This document shows, piece after piece, positions 1-11,490 of a DNA stretch of 64,000 nt. Position 1 is the first letter of the stretch; every line of letters starts with the position of its first letter. Made by a program: the position numbers and the translations under genes. The notes under the pieces are model-generated. The model ran no database searches, had not been told where the DNA came from, and saw nothing but the letters and a program-made list of their open reading frames with translations. Source of the stretch: Apteryx mantelli (taxonomy: Eukaryota; Chordata; Aves; Apterygiformes; Apterygidae). The DNA is taken from the NCBI RefSeq assembly GCF_036417845.1, contig NC_089979.1:120127415-120191414 (forward strand). Reading direction: 5' to 3'.

Positions 1-3000
1 AAAAGTATTTCTTACACCTTGGGGGATTCTTCCATATACTTTGGATTAATGAGAATCTCTTCTAGTAACATTCATCACTTAGTAATGATTTGTTTTTAAT
101 ATATCAGCTCACAGCACCACCTTTCAATGGGAAAAGCATTTCCAGAGTACAGCTATTGCCTGGCTAAATTCTGGCCAAAATTGTGTGGAATATCTTAATT
201 TAACAATGTAAGGCTCAAGCCTTACCCTTCAGTGAGAAAAAGAGCAGAGAAGGAATAAAATCATGTTCATGTTTTGCATTTTTATTGTGCTTCGTATGCT
301 CAAAATGCCATATGAGATTTAGCTCATTAATCCTTTCACTACCAGTATGAGAAAGATAAATATTATTTCCTCTGCAACTAGAGAAGCAGAGACACAGGCA
401 GACATGTTGTTTTCAGAAGGCTTAAGCACTCACAGGCTCCAGCATGAACTGTATGTGTTTATTATCTTATAAAACTAGAGCTGCAGTGAGTTGTCCTGAC
501 CATTGAGTCACTTACTAATGAAGCCAGAATGCTACCTGAAAAATCACATGGGCCACTCTGCTTGTACAATTCCTGTATGTGCCATCTTCCAGGCAAAGGC
601 CTTTGATTTCTGCAGAATTTGAGTTATAATTGAAAAGAAGTGCTTTTGACCCTGCAGTTAGCTGGATACACAGAGTGTAACTTGACCAGCTGCTCCCTTC
701 CTAAGTGAGAAGCCTGCTTCCCTGGCTGTGCCGAGCTTCCCTGAGGTGTGAGACAACTACCTTGGGTAGAGCAGAGAGGCAGCGAGACGCACCACGTCGC
801 TGCAATAAGGCTGTGTGGGAAATGCGGTGTGTCAGGGCTCCCACACTTCACCAGAAAGGGTTTGGGGCAGGCACATGAGTGGAGGCCTATATAGAGACAA
901 GACCTTGAGGAATTCAGGTAGAAGGAAACTCTTCAAATGGGTCCACTTGTCATTTACCAGAAGACACAATAACTTGGGGCCCCGGATGAGTGTCTGGGAT
1001 AGAAGTGTAGAAGGAGTCCCACTAGCTGGTGAGAGAGGAGAGACAATTTCTCACTTGGATTTTGCCATGAACACAAGCTTTCCTGTTGGTCTTTGGCTTG
1101 AAGGTGTCAAAGGCCAAAGACATGAGAGTTACAGTTTGAATGTGTGGGAAGGAGAGTGAAAAAGCAGAGGAAACAGATAGAACAATTTCTTTATAGCTTG
1201 GCAATAAAAGATGTATTTCTGGGAAAGAGAGGTGAGAAACATGAAGCAAGAAAATGTCAAGAAAGATAAAAACATTTTAGAGAGAAGGGAAGATGGAGAC
1301 TATAAGGGGAAGCAAATCTTAAGAATGACAAATTTTCAATGACAAAAGAAAAAGTGGAGTGAAACTTAGCAGACAATGAAGACAGGAACAAGAAAGGAAG
1401 ATTAAGTAAGTAGCCTTTAAATTATATGAATGAGAAAATATTAGCAATATATATCAGTATGCTGTAAACAGAATACCAGCATGTAATCTTGTCAACAGCA
1501 GTGGTCCAGACTGGGAAATACACTCACACCAGCATTATTTCATCATTACTACTTTTTGGCTTAATTAATACAATTCTGATAAACATTATTGTGCTGGACA
1601 ATGAGAAACATGTATATTTGACATGGATCAAAGCAGATTCAATGGAAGAAACATATACATTCAATAAGGACAACTTTTAGCATGTTTTCTTTACAACCTC
1701 ACAGAATGTCTGAAGCAAAATTAGATTGGATAGTATATACAAAAGAGTGCCTTGCCATTTTCTTGATTGTTTTCCAGCAATATGTAGAGTGATTTCTTTT
1801 CTCTTTTTACTTAGGGTATGGTGGCCCCATTCCTAATTTTTCTCAGTCCTCCCATTTCTTTCCAAGCTCTTATTTTCTTTCTCCACCACTTCTGCCATTT
1901 TGGGGGCCAAAATCACAGTCAGTTATTCAGGCAACACACTGAAAATTTTGCCTGAAGTATGGAATCAAGTTCTTAATTCATCTCATGTCAGCTCTCTTTT
2001 TCTCTCTTCATCACTGTTTTTTTACATAGCTGATATTTCTCAACTTATTTGTAGAATGTGATGGCACATTTACTCTCTTTCTTTTATGCTTTTTCTATTT
2101 CTCTGTTGCTTTTATTCTTCAATGTTCTTCTTCTGTATCTTCATTTTAACCACTTCATGTTGCTTAGCAACACCCCGAATGACACCAACAAGGTAAGGTC
2201 CCAGTGCTTCTAGCAAATCTCACCTAACAGTGAACAAAAACATAAATCAGCTTCACACTCCCAATGACTTCATTTCCTCAGAACAATGTTAATCTAGAAT
2301 TCCTGTTTCCTTAATCAGATCTTTTTCTACGAAAGCTAAGTACATGTCAAATACAGAGAACCACACAGAGTCCAGTAGGATAGTTGGATCTTCCAGTTTT
2401 GCTCTGACATCAGTAACCTGTTGAGATAACAAGAAAGCTAAAATAAGAGATTATGTTTTAGATCCTGCCTTTGCCAACATTCAGGTGCAGAGCCTCCTCT
2501 GATTGCTATAGAGATGATCAAACGGCTACACACAGTTATGAATCCACTTTATAAAGGTCTGGATTGTGAGATTTGATTTGGCCACAACTCTAATTAAACA
2601 CAATCCAGATATTTCTAGTAAACATCTCTAATATCCCAGATTTTACAACAGACTTCTCCCTTGACATAATAGAACAGAAAGAGAACAAATTGGATAAACT
2701 ATATTTCTTTTTATTTCTTATTTGCAATTGTTTTGAACAACTTACTTAATCAACATTATTATGAAGGAAGGGCAAGAAATGTAGTTCCTTACCAGTCACA
2801 AATTGTTATTGATCCTAAATCATGGAAAAGAACTCAATAATTAAAATATTGCTACACATCACACAAAAAACAGCAGGAATTAGTCAAAAAACATGCTGAC
2901 TTTTTTTCCCACAAAATCACTTTTTCAAGAGTAAAACTCTCAAGTATAGTTTCAATCTTGGTTAAAATGTTCTATTTTTGAAGGAAAAATGAAAAACTTT

Positions 3001-3479
3001 CTTTTGTTTTAAAATATGCTTTTAAAATTTAACCAAAATATTTGTTTTTCTCTTTTGAAATCTGAATATTTTGAATTTTTATTAACATTTTCCCAGAATC
3101 ATTAAAAACTTTTCATGGAAAATCAATACCTTTCCCTGAACTATGTTGAAAAATTAATTTATTCAATAAAATTAAATGAAAAATAACTGGCACTTTCAAA
3201 CTAGCTTCAGAAAGAAGCTGATTTCCAAACTAGCAAGTCCCAGCACTGGACTGAGAAATGCTGGCTTTGGATTTATAACCTATGTGTATAAAAAACAGAG
3301 AGGAACAACAATGCACTAGCTACTATTATATCTGGATATATATCTTGGAAATAGATTCTGTGATCTTTAGTCATACAAAACGTCCATTAACTTAACTATT
3401 TGATTTCACTGGGCTTTTGTTTAGCTCCTGGCATCATATAACGTTAGCCCTAGAGACAGTTTTATTCAGCACGCTGTGG

Positions 3480-3585
3480 TCACACTGAGTAATACTTCCT
3501 CACCCAAGTAAGGCATTGAATTTTTTTTTAGGGCCTTGTTCAGTAGCCCTTACTCATACTGAGTAATATTTACTGCACTGAGAGT
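3480..3585. mobile_element. Palindromic MITE-like relic (CTGAGTAAT family)
   Basis: The left arm (CACTGAGTAATACTTCCTCA, then AAGTAAGG) is an imperfect inverted repeat of the right arm (CCCTTACTCATACTGAGTAA, then TATTTACTG). This resembles a class of old palindromic repeats common in reptile and bird genomes. I do not assign a family name. Confidence 0.45.
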
Positions 3586-3846
3586 ACTGTTGTACATATT
3601 AATCATGGAAAGCACTGATGAACTGAGCCCTGAAAAAAAAAGAACTCACACGTTTATCTGAGTAGGGCAGTTTTGCCCCGCATATCCGTGTACCTCTTGA
3701 CATACAAAAATCTGCTCTCGATTACTGATAACCTATTGAACTTTAGTATACTTGCAGAGTGTACAATTATTGTTGTGCTGTATATTTTTATTATGGGAAT
3801 CAGTATGGCACCAAGGAACAGCAAAACTGTATTCATGCTCAAACTA

Positions 3847-3912
3847 CCTTTAAAGACAGTATAATCATCTATGCTAAAACAGCTTTTAAAGACAGTGTAC
3901 TCATCTGTATAC
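3847..3912. repeat. 36-bp diverged tandem duplication
   Basis: Two adjacent copies with period 36 share TTTAAAGACAGT and TCATCTRT. They differ at several positions, so the duplication is old. Confidence 0.7.
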
Positions 3913-4041
3913 TTTTGCTTCTTATAAATCTATAAAGCACAACTAAGCAAATATGTGAGAGAGATCCAATTCTGAGGTCTGAGTATGGAACAAAAAATGT
4001 ATCAGTCTAACACCAGCATACCAGCCTAGTACCTTCTAATG

Positions 4042-4083
4042 CTGGAGAGAATTTTTGGTTCTCTGGAGAAAATTTTTGGTTCT
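4042..4083. repeat. 21-bp tandem duplication
   Basis: CTGGAGAGAATTTTTGGTTCT is followed directly by a copy with one A-for-G difference. Two units only. Confidence 0.9.
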
Positions 4084-4307
4084 TGGAATGAAAAAGAATC
4101 TGTAATACAGCTGAAGTATATAAAAAGAAAATGGAAAAAATACTTCTGTTTTTAAGTATCCCTAGCTTTCCAACAAACACATGTACATAAATAAAGTCAG
4201 GATAACTTACCGGGAAACACAATTAAAAAAATAGTTAGCAAAGGAAAACCAGTATTATTTATCACCCAGAAAGTTAACGCTTTTAACTTTCTGTTATACA
4301 CAAGTCC

Positions 4308-4336
4308 TCATGCATATATATATATTTATATATATG
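4308..4336. repeat. (TA)n microsatellite
   Basis: Interrupted TA dinucleotide repeat with a TATTTATA interruption. Confidence 0.85.
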
Positions 4337-7300
4337 CCCTCCCTGAATATATGAAGGATTGTATATGGATGATCAATCTCCTCTCATGCTGCCCCTGCTA
4401 ACAACTGGTTTTAAAAATAAATCCAAATGAACAGAATTGGCTTAGAATCACCCCCAGTAAGGAAACAACAAAATTTCACTGCTAGTGAAAGAGAAAATAA
4501 ACAGACACTTTAGTGTTTGAACTTGGAGTCTAAAACTAGCTGGTGCAGAGATGTATCATTTTGCATGGCTCTGGGCTTGACTCTCCTGAGTTTAATTCAG
4601 AGAAATTCCCACTGACACTGGTAGAAGTTGTGCATGAAAGGATACCGCTTTTTGTTACTAAAAATTATTGGTTAGTAAGAGTTATCGTAGCACCTAGAGC
4701 AATGGGAGCAGAGTTTCTGATGTTAAGAGCAGATGCAGGAGGGACTGAGGAAAGCTCATGGTCAGTATAAAGCATTTCCACCACGACCACTCCAGCCTGT
4801 GAAAGCTGGCAGTTACTTCACCATTAACTCAGGCCAAGCATGATTAGAAAATCCAGAATACATGAGTCTGCCAAACTTTGCAACTGTATTCTTTACAGGA
4901 CAAACCCTGCTGCCATCTCACCAAAGCCCCAGGGTTCAGGGAGATAGGTCGTTAGACTGGGAGGCTCGAGGCTAAACCTTGTACTTGGGGTAATCTCTGC
5001 GCCCTGCACTGTGCCTTAAAGTCCTCCTCAAGGGGCAGAAATGCGAGCTGTCCTCTCACTATGAAGGGAACATGCTCACCCCTAATGATCACTGAAATCT
5101 AAGGAAACATCTTCCCTATCTAGGAAGTGCTCTTTGCACTTTGTCTCCGAGACTTGTACTCCCTGAGCACATTTCTGTTTTTTGTATTCCGGAGCTGGCT
5201 TGCCCCTTTGGGTTTTTTTATGCCATCCCTGTTTTTTTAAGTATTCTACATTTTAACAGATTTTTAATAGTTGCTCTACTTACAAGCCTTTTTATAGAAA
5301 ACCTGTAAGCAAATCCCTCTCTTCTATCACACTTTTTAAGTGAAGCAGCAAAATACTGCATACGTGGCAGTGCCTATTCATGACATTTGTATTCAAGCCA
5401 ATGTTGGTAGACATTAGAAGACACATCCGTGAACCATTTTGTACCAGCTTTAGTGTTTTGGGCAGGAGTCAGTAAGAAGTGCAAATGAAAGCTCTTTAGT
5501 AACTGAATTTGCTTGTTTCAGATAGTAACTTAAGTCTCTTGCTTGTTTTGATACAATTCAGGAGAAATCAGTGGCACGTCACTGGTAAAACTAGCGTAAG
5601 CAAGAAAAAGAATCCAATTGTAAGCTTTAAGCTTAAATTTAAGCCTAGGCACAGGCTTGCTAGATCAAAGCAAGTACTCTGTACCATACATTACAAAGCC
5701 AGCAAAATTTCCAAAAAAGTTGCTAGCTCTCTGCCTAAAATATCTTGTTAACAAGAAATGCTTTCCTGGCATAGGTGCTCTTCCACAGGCTCTTTATTTC
5801 ATATGCAGAACATTTATCTTTGGGGAGGGTGTTAACATTAGCTTTATGTTCTCTCGGTAGCCTTGCCTTTCAGTGTGAAGAGGCTTATCTGTCACACAGG
5901 GCACATCAAGCAAATAATTGCTTTCGAACATGTCTCACTTCTGCACAAAAGAATTCTTACAAGGCAGAAATGACAATACGTTTCTCACATCAAGGAAAGC
6001 AAAGCAGGACTCCATACATTAACTATACAGGGGAACATGCCCTTCAGATCAATAGGTCAAATGAACATTTCTCAGGGTGACTGGCTCCTCTATTTTCTAA
6101 AAACAAAACTACTGCAATGTTTATTCAAGTGACACGGCCACTAAGGTCAATGGGAGATTCAGTGGCTGTAGAGATAGTTCAGTAAGATGTACGATTTTAA
6201 AATCCTGGTTTATTTCTGCTGCTAGTCTGTTTCTCCCTGCATTATTTGGCTTTCTTCCAGATAGCACACACATACAGCATGCATTTGTTTTATTTTGTCC
6301 CGAATTAAAAACAAAAAAAGAAAAAAAAACTTGACCTACCTAATTCCTAATGGAATTTAATCCTTCCAGACTTTTCATCCACTCATTTCCATCAAATGTA
6401 GGGAAGAAAACAACATTACAAATACATCAAATAAGCCCCGAAGAGAGTTCATGTGTTCCTAACATATTAAATACATTGATATTAAGAAAGGAATGAGCAT
6501 TCTTCTTGCAAATCTTTCTCACTCAGCTCACATTTTGGTTTTAGTAACTTCAGCTGGACTAATCATGTCTAAGGCAAGTGATACAGCTTTTTATAAGGCT
6601 AAAGAGTTGGAAGTATACAACAAATGGTATTTCAGACAATGCAACTGTCTGTTCAAACAAGAAAGTAGAAATCTTGCAAATTTTTGTTTCTTGCACACTT
6701 GCAAAGTGGCAGCTTGATCTAGTTCCGGACCTGCAATTCCTCCCTTCTTGCCACGCCAAAGCCTTTCCATGAACAACCCTGCAGACTGGTAGATGAAGAG
6801 AGGCACAATATCACTAAGCCTTCAACAAGTATATTGCATCTGAGTTGGTTTTGAGGAACATGCTTTTGTGTAAGTCAGGGACTCGCTACCACACTACTTT
6901 TAAGGTATCTCCAAGAGCGGGCCTGATACTCCCAGGTCTGCAACCACCCAACCTCACACAGACGCGAGAGCCACAGCTGGCAGAGCTGTGCTAACTAAAT
7001 CCCCTCGGAGCATCGCCAGCACGGACCGGTTCTCCATCCCATCCCGCCCCGATGTCGGTGGCATTTCGTGTTACACCTAAACGTACAGCAAGGAAACGAC
7101 AAACACCGTTCAGAGAGGGTTTGGCATGCCCATTTCCACGAACGACCCAGGGAACATGGTCTTGTGGGGGAAGACAGGCTTCACGGCCGGTTTGCAGGCA
7201 GGGAAGTTGGCTAAACCCTTCACTCCACCCTGGCGGAAACAGACCCACAAAAGGCTAAGGTGGCTCCAGAAAGAAAACCTCTGTATTAAAAGCCAAAAAA

Positions 7301-7515
7301 CGCAGAGCTACAATAATAAATACACACTATCTCAGCTGGTAAATACAGTGTAAAATGTTCATTAAAGTTCAACTTCAGCAATAACAATATATGTACTGTT
7401 TCAGTTCTTAATCCTGCCAAAAAAGACTTCTCCTTTCGTAAATAAAAAAAAAAAAAAGTTCAAACTGTATTCATATACAAAAAGCTACTCTGACTACAAC
7501 CAATGCGATTGACCC

Positions 7516-7526
7516 GGGGGGGGGGG
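7516..7526. repeat. Homopolymer G run (11)
   Basis: Eleven consecutive G on the plus strand (C in the TMEM158 transcript) inside the probable 3' UTR. It is prone to length error in sequencing and to slippage. Confidence 0.9.
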
Positions 7527-7674
7527 TCTTCCTGCGTTGATTTTTTGGGGCTTTTGTCTTTTTTACTAAAACGTTCATTTAAAACGGGTAATAAAGATAT
7601 AAAAGGAGCACACAGGATCTGGTCGTTTCCGGCTGTTGGGGCCGGGGCCGCCGCGGCGCTGCGCCCCTCGGGCC

Positions 7675-7687
7675 GGGGGGGGGGGGG
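7675..7687. repeat. Homopolymer G run (13)
   Basis: Thirteen consecutive G on the plus strand next to GGCCGGGGCCGCC-type sequence. The template strand of the TMEM158 3' UTR could form a G-quadruplex; the RNA would carry a C tract. Confidence 0.9.
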
Positions 7688-7702
7688 CGCCCTCCCTGCC
7701 GT

Positions 7703-7751
7703 CCGCGCGCGCCCAACGGCCGCCCGCGCGCGCCCAACGGCCGCCCGCGCG
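7703..7751. repeat. 21-bp GC-rich tandem duplication in TMEM158 3' UTR
   Basis: A unit of 21 bp containing CGCGCCCAACGGCCGCC is repeated about 2.3 times with no mismatch across the 49 bp. The shared 17-mer occurs at 7708-7724 and 7729-7745, and once more at 63140-63156 in the right-hand CpG island. Confidence 0.85.
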
Positions 7752-7907
7752 GGCGGGCAGCGCCCCGCGGCACACCTTTGACACGCTTTAAACAAGAAAA
7801 ACACGGCACGGGCAGCGCTACAGAGTCCAGTCTGGCGGGCGGCGGCCGCCCGCGTCCCTTCACACCACACGACGAAGAAGAGGGTCCCCAGTAGAAGCCG
7901 CGGCGGG

Positions 7908-8795
7908 CTACTTGGCGGCGGCGGCGGCGGCGGGGGTGCTCCTGCGCTGCTCCATGCCGTTGGGCAGGAAGCCGGCGATGATGGGCACCGGCCAGATGAG
8001 GGCGGCCACGCTCCACACAATGATAACCAGAGTCATGAAACACGCCACCAGGGTGGACTCGATGGGCTTGCGGTTCATCCGCCAGCCCGGCTCGCCCTTC
8101 AGCTCCTCCAGGCTGAAATCCAGGCAGCAGAAATTCAGCGGCTCCCCTTGCAGCCAGTACTGGCCGGGCTCCGCCGCCGGCGGGTAGGTGAGCGAGGAGG
8201 AGGCGGCGGCGGCGGCCTGGGGCGCGGCGCCCCGGAGGCGCCCGACCCGCCGGCCCCGTACCCAGCTGCAGCCCACGCAGAGGCGCAAGTCCTGCTGGGC
8301 GCCGCCGGCCGCCAGCCCCAGGTGCTCGATGAGCAGCGGCGGCCCCACGCGGTGGAAGGCAGCGGAGAAGAAGGCCCGCCCGTGGCTGTTGGTGGAGAAG
8401 AGCAGGAGGTCGCACTGGATGCCCAGCGGGCGGCTCCAGCGCACCAGCAGCGAGCTCAGCATCTGCCGCTGCACGCTGATATTGCAGTGCGGGTCCTCGG
8501 CGGCCTGCGGCTGGGGCCGCTGCTGCTGCTGCCCGGAGGAGGTGGGAGCGGAGGGGGAAGGCTCTTGGCTAGGGGCAGCCGGCGTGCCCGGGCTGGTGGT
8601 GCCGCCTTCCTCCTTGCTTGTTGCCCCTTCGAGGTCCATCTCGAGGCTGGCCAAGGAGCTGGAGGAGGAGTTGACGGGGGGCAAGAAGAGCTCTTGCTCC
8701 TGCTCCTCCTGCCCGCTGGCAGCCGCCGCGGGGCTCCAGCCCTGGCAGGGTGGCAGGCAGGCGGCCAGCAGTGCCGGGAGGAGCAGCGGCAGCAT
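7908..8795 (-). CDS. TMEM158: Transmembrane protein 158 (Ras-induced senescence protein 1), single exon
   Basis: This 295-codon frame encodes a small membrane glycoprotein known in mammals as RIS1, induced during Ras-driven senescence and also described as a brain binding protein for an injury-derived neurotrophic peptide. Seen here: a hydrophobic signal peptide (residues 1-19, likely cleaved near CQG/W); a low-complexity Ser/Pro/Gln/Glu linker (20-103) with a possible N-glycosylation site at N42; a conserved ectodomain from C104, beginning CNISVQRQMLSSLLVRW (sequon at N105) and including LLFSTN and GPPLLIEHLGLAAGG; cysteines 104, 128, 173, 176, 223 and 224; a membrane-proximal GEPGW/NRKPIES stretch; a transmembrane helix at about 247-270; and a short tail ending in a poly-alanine run and lysine. 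The length is close to the mammalian protein, with a shorter alanine tail. The start is fixed: an in-frame TAA (8805-8807) lies four codons upstream with no ATG between. No intron is needed. The recognition rests on the conserved ectodomain and TM region; the linker is poorly conserved. Confidence 0.96.
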   Translation of the reverse strand: MLPLLLPALLAACLPPCQGWSPAAAASGQEEQEQELFLPPVNSSSSSLASLEMDLEGATSKEEGGTTSPGTPAAPSQEPSPSAPTSSGQQQQRPQPQAAEDPHCNISVQRQMLSSLLVRWSRPLGIQCDLLLFSTNSHGRAFFSAAFHRVGPPLLIEHLGLAAGGAQQDLRLCVGCSWVRGRRVGRLRGAAPQAAAAASSSLTYPPAAEPGQYWLQGEPLNFCCLDFSLEELKGEPGWRMNRKPIESTLVACFMTLVIIVWSVAALIWPVPIIAGFLPNGMEQRRSTPAAAAAAK

Positions 8796-8800
8796 GGCAT
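8793..8800 (-). promoter_or_regulatory. TMEM158: TMEM158 start context with overlapping out-of-frame upstream ATG
   Basis: Read on the minus strand this is ATGCCATG: an upstream ATG at 8800-8798 overlaps the main start (8795-8793) by five bases in a different frame. The main ATG has G at -3, a favourable context. The upstream ATG has T at -3 and C at +4, a weak context, so leaky scanning to the main start is expected. The upstream frame would run into the TMEM158 coding region without encoding a recognisable protein. Confidence 0.6.
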
Positions 8801-9560
8801 TGACTTAGAGCCGGAGAGGAGGGAGAGGAGGAGGAAGGGGAGGCTGCATGGCGCTGCCGGCTGCCATCTGGGAAGAAGCAGCACACTGCTCTCGCCGAGA
8901 GAGCGAGAGAAAGGGAAGGAGGGTGGGGGCAGGCGAGGGGGTGGGAGCGGGGCTGGGGCTGCCGCGGCGGCGAGGCGAGAGAGCCGGGAGCCTCGGTGAC
9001 GGCAGCGGCTCCCCCTCCCCGCCTCCTCCGCCCCCGGCCCGGCCGCTCCCCCGGCGGGAGGAGCCCTGCCGCTGCGCGGTGAGCAGCCCGGAGCCCTCTC
9101 CCCGCGGCGGGGCAGCTGCCCTGCCTCGGCGGGCGGCGGCTCCTCGCCCCGAGACGCCGCGGACAGCGGCGGCCCCAGCCGCTCGGGCCGGGACCGCTCT
9201 CCCCCGCTGCGCCGGCTCCTCCCGCCTCGCCCGCAGGGGGAGCCGAGGCCCCGCCGCTGTCCCCGCCGCAGGGCCGAGGGCTGCCGGGGCGGTGGGTGCC
9301 CGAGGGCGCCCCGTCGCGGGGGGCGGCGGGGGCGGGCGCCTCAGGCTGGCAGCGCCGCGGCGGGCAGCCCCGGGGGGGCGGGGGGAGGCGCCTTCGCGCC
9401 TCTCTTGGCCGAGAGGGCCGCGGTGGGGCGGCCGGCGCGGCGGCAGCTGCCGCGCAAGTTGCCTTTCGCTGCCTCGTGAGGCAGCAGGCTGGCGGCGGGG
9501 AGCGCTTTCCCGCAGCCTCCTCGGGTTGGGGGGTGGGGGGGGGGAGCAGAAGGGAAGATC
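8796..9560 (-). promoter_or_regulatory. TMEM158: TMEM158 CpG-island promoter and 5' UTR
   Basis: Very GC- and CpG-rich DNA directly upstream of the TMEM158 start, dropping sharply to AT-rich sequence near 9560. GC boxes of Sp1/KLF type are visible, for example GGGGCGGG at 9329-9336 and GGGGCGGGG at 9375-9383 on the plus strand. I see no TATA box or CCAAT box on the minus strand, so initiation is probably dispersed and the transcription start cannot be placed from sequence alone. Next to the gene, 8810-8840 is purine-rich (GGAGAGGAGG repeats) and would be a pyrimidine-rich 5' UTR in the mRNA. The long plus-strand open frames across this block come from high GC content and are not considered genes. 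Confidence 0.8.
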
Positions 9561-11392
9561 ATCTAGGAATCGACTTCTCACAATTTCTTTTCGACTTCAT
9601 AGGGGGAAAAATAAAGGCACAGGGCAGGGGAGAAAGACACACCGAAGGAAGGGGTTTTGCAGTGCCGGGCACTGTGCGGTGGCAGGGCCCTGCCCGTGTG
9701 TGCTCTGGAAGAGTGGGCTCAGTCCCAGGAGCTGCTGCAGGCAGGGGTCTGCAGCCTGGCCTGGACTGAGGCAAGCTCTTGGGAATGATACATACCCATG
9801 GTCAGGTGTCAGGGGACAGTCAGTCTCTACAGAAAAGGTTTAAACAGGGAAATTTGATTACAAGGAGCATAAACCTTCCAATTGTGCTAGCTGTGAGATT
9901 TATGTGAATTTTCAAAAGGCTGCTTTATAATCAAGCAGATACCCCAGGTTTTTTCATGACCCTGTGATGGCTATGGTATTACTCTTGACACAGCTTGAGG
10001 CTTGCTGTGCTGCAGCCTGACACACAGTGCCTTGGGAGGGACAGAATCGATAGGACAAAGGACACAGATGATGAATGTTTCTTAGCCTTTACCTTGGTCG
10101 GAGGGTGGGATGTAGTTACATTTCCCTGGCAAGCATTCAGACTGTGATTCATTCTTTTGCCTTTGCAGCCCTCTTTTGACAAATACACCCACAAAAGGGA
10201 GATATGAATACAAAATCTAGGCTTTCCCAAGAATACGGGACAGTTTACGTAAAAGATAGAACTGAACTCCACAAGACGCTCCTTTGAGGTTGGCATTGGT
10301 CCCATGTCAGAGTCACAACAAAGCCACACATGCACATTCTCACTTGGGAGAATGAGTTATTGCAATATTACTCCAAATTATTTCAGCTGAGTGAGGGTAG
10401 AGAATGAAGGTAGGGAGTGAATTTTAGATTTGCTGTAATTCAATATGAAGGAAGGTAATGAACTGGGTTTCTCTCAGAAGTCTTGCCTAAGTATATCATG
10501 ATAAAACCCAGAGTTGCTTGCCTCCATTCAAGAGAGATCTGAGCAAAATGGACTTTTATTTGGGCCCAAATTAGTCCAAAGGGTATTATCTACCAGATGT
10601 TTAGTTTGGCTTATTACAGAGAAACAGGCCTGATGAAATGTTCAAAGCAAGCTGTCCGGTTCCATAGTTCTGGGTTTTTGCTCAAATGCTACGGTACAGT
10701 GAATACAATTTTCACTTCTGTTTCCACCCACAGTCCCAAGGACTGTAAGTTTTTCTGTTGTAATGTGTTTGTGGATCTGATGAAGAGAGGGATAGTGTGT
10801 AGCAAATAATGCTAAAACACTGTGACCACTCGTGTACAAATTACATTCTATTGAGATCTTGGCACAAAGGACTGGAGATGAAATGAAACGTCATAAATAA
10901 GATTAGCTCCTGAACACCGTGGCAATATGTGGGTGGCAAACGTTCTCAGGGAGAGCTTCAGTTCTCTTGGTCTGAACTCCCAGCACACAGCCGAATGCAG
11001 TCAGAGATATTTTTAAAGAAGTTTGGGGTAGGAAGATTGAGCTAACTTTTTTTTCCTGAAAAGAAAGATAACTTGCCATAGGAATGTTAAATGCATTTAG
11101 TATCATTGAGACTACCAAAGCAAAGAATTAATAGGGGACAATTTATGTGAGGGTGGAGAGGCTGTGAGTGCCTTACATCTATTCCTCTTCATCAAGGAAT
11201 AATTGAGCAAGTGGGTACAAGAAGAAGAAAGTATGTTAGATCATTGGTTGATAGCCACTGTTCAGCCACTTTACAGATATTTCATTGATAGGTCTATCAG
11301 ATGTAATTAATCTCTGCATGGAGTCAGTCATACACAGAGTACCAGTACAAGGGTCCATTCTGTGGTTTTCACGTATAAATCTCAAGTGTAAT

Positions 11393-11490
11393 TTTATGGA
11401 TGAGGAGGCTGAAGCCTAAAGAAATCAGAAGATGGTCAAAGGTGACTGACAAGTCAGAGGCAGATCAAGATGTAGATTTTGGAGGTTTGA
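11393..11490 (-). mobile_element. MIR-like SINE relic
   Basis: The plus strand reads TTATGGATGAGGAGGCTGAA, then GATGGTCAAAGGTGACTGAC, AAGTCAGAGGCAGATC, matching the antisense MIR pattern of dashed TGAGGAAACTGAGG, AAGGTCAC and AAGT-AGTGGCAGA. Confidence 0.65.

Larger units (their letters stand above)
1..7281. other. Intergenic DNA left of TMEM158
   Basis: AT-rich, CpG-poor sequence. I see no exon of a known gene. Apart from the repeats listed separately (3480-4336), 2900-3180 is extremely AT-rich, 1230-1420 is purine-rich, and a weak MIR-like candidate lies at about 4920-5060. In mammals the next gene beyond TMEM158 on this side is CDCP1; nothing of it is recognisable here. Part of 6290-7281 may belong to a long TMEM158 3' UTR if the distal AATAAA is used. 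Confidence 0.6.
7282..7907 (-). other. TMEM158: Probable TMEM158 3' UTR
   Basis: This is the sequence just downstream of the TMEM158 stop codon on the minus strand. Down to about 7620 it is CpG-rich, with a 21-bp tandem duplication and a 13-base homopolymer run; below that it becomes AT-rich and U-rich in the mRNA sense, as usual for a 3' UTR. No canonical AATAAA occurs on the minus strand here. Variant AATACA signals lie at 7466-7471 and 7282-7287. The first ATTAAA is at 6356-6361 and the first AATAAA at 6289-6294, about 1.6 kb past the stop. The true 3' end is therefore uncertain: the lower boundary given is the last variant signal and could be too short. Confidence 0.45.

Noticed and set aside
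4660-4715. Possible SINE tail (GTAGCACCTAGAGCAATGGG)
   Set aside because: The match to amniote SINE tail sequence is too short and diverged to support a feature.
7579-8415. 278-codon minus-strand frame overlapping TMEM158
   Set aside because: An alternative frame of the real gene; the composition is Arg/Pro/Gly low complexity.
8148-8999. 283-codon and 206-codon plus-strand open frames antisense to TMEM158
   Set aside because: They are shadows of the GC-rich TMEM158 coding sequence on the opposite strand and have no domain features.
8848-9843. 331-codon plus-strand open frame through the TMEM158 promoter island
   Set aside because: High GC content removes stop codons; the product is Arg/Ala/Gly/Pro-rich low complexity, and comparable frames exist on both strands there.
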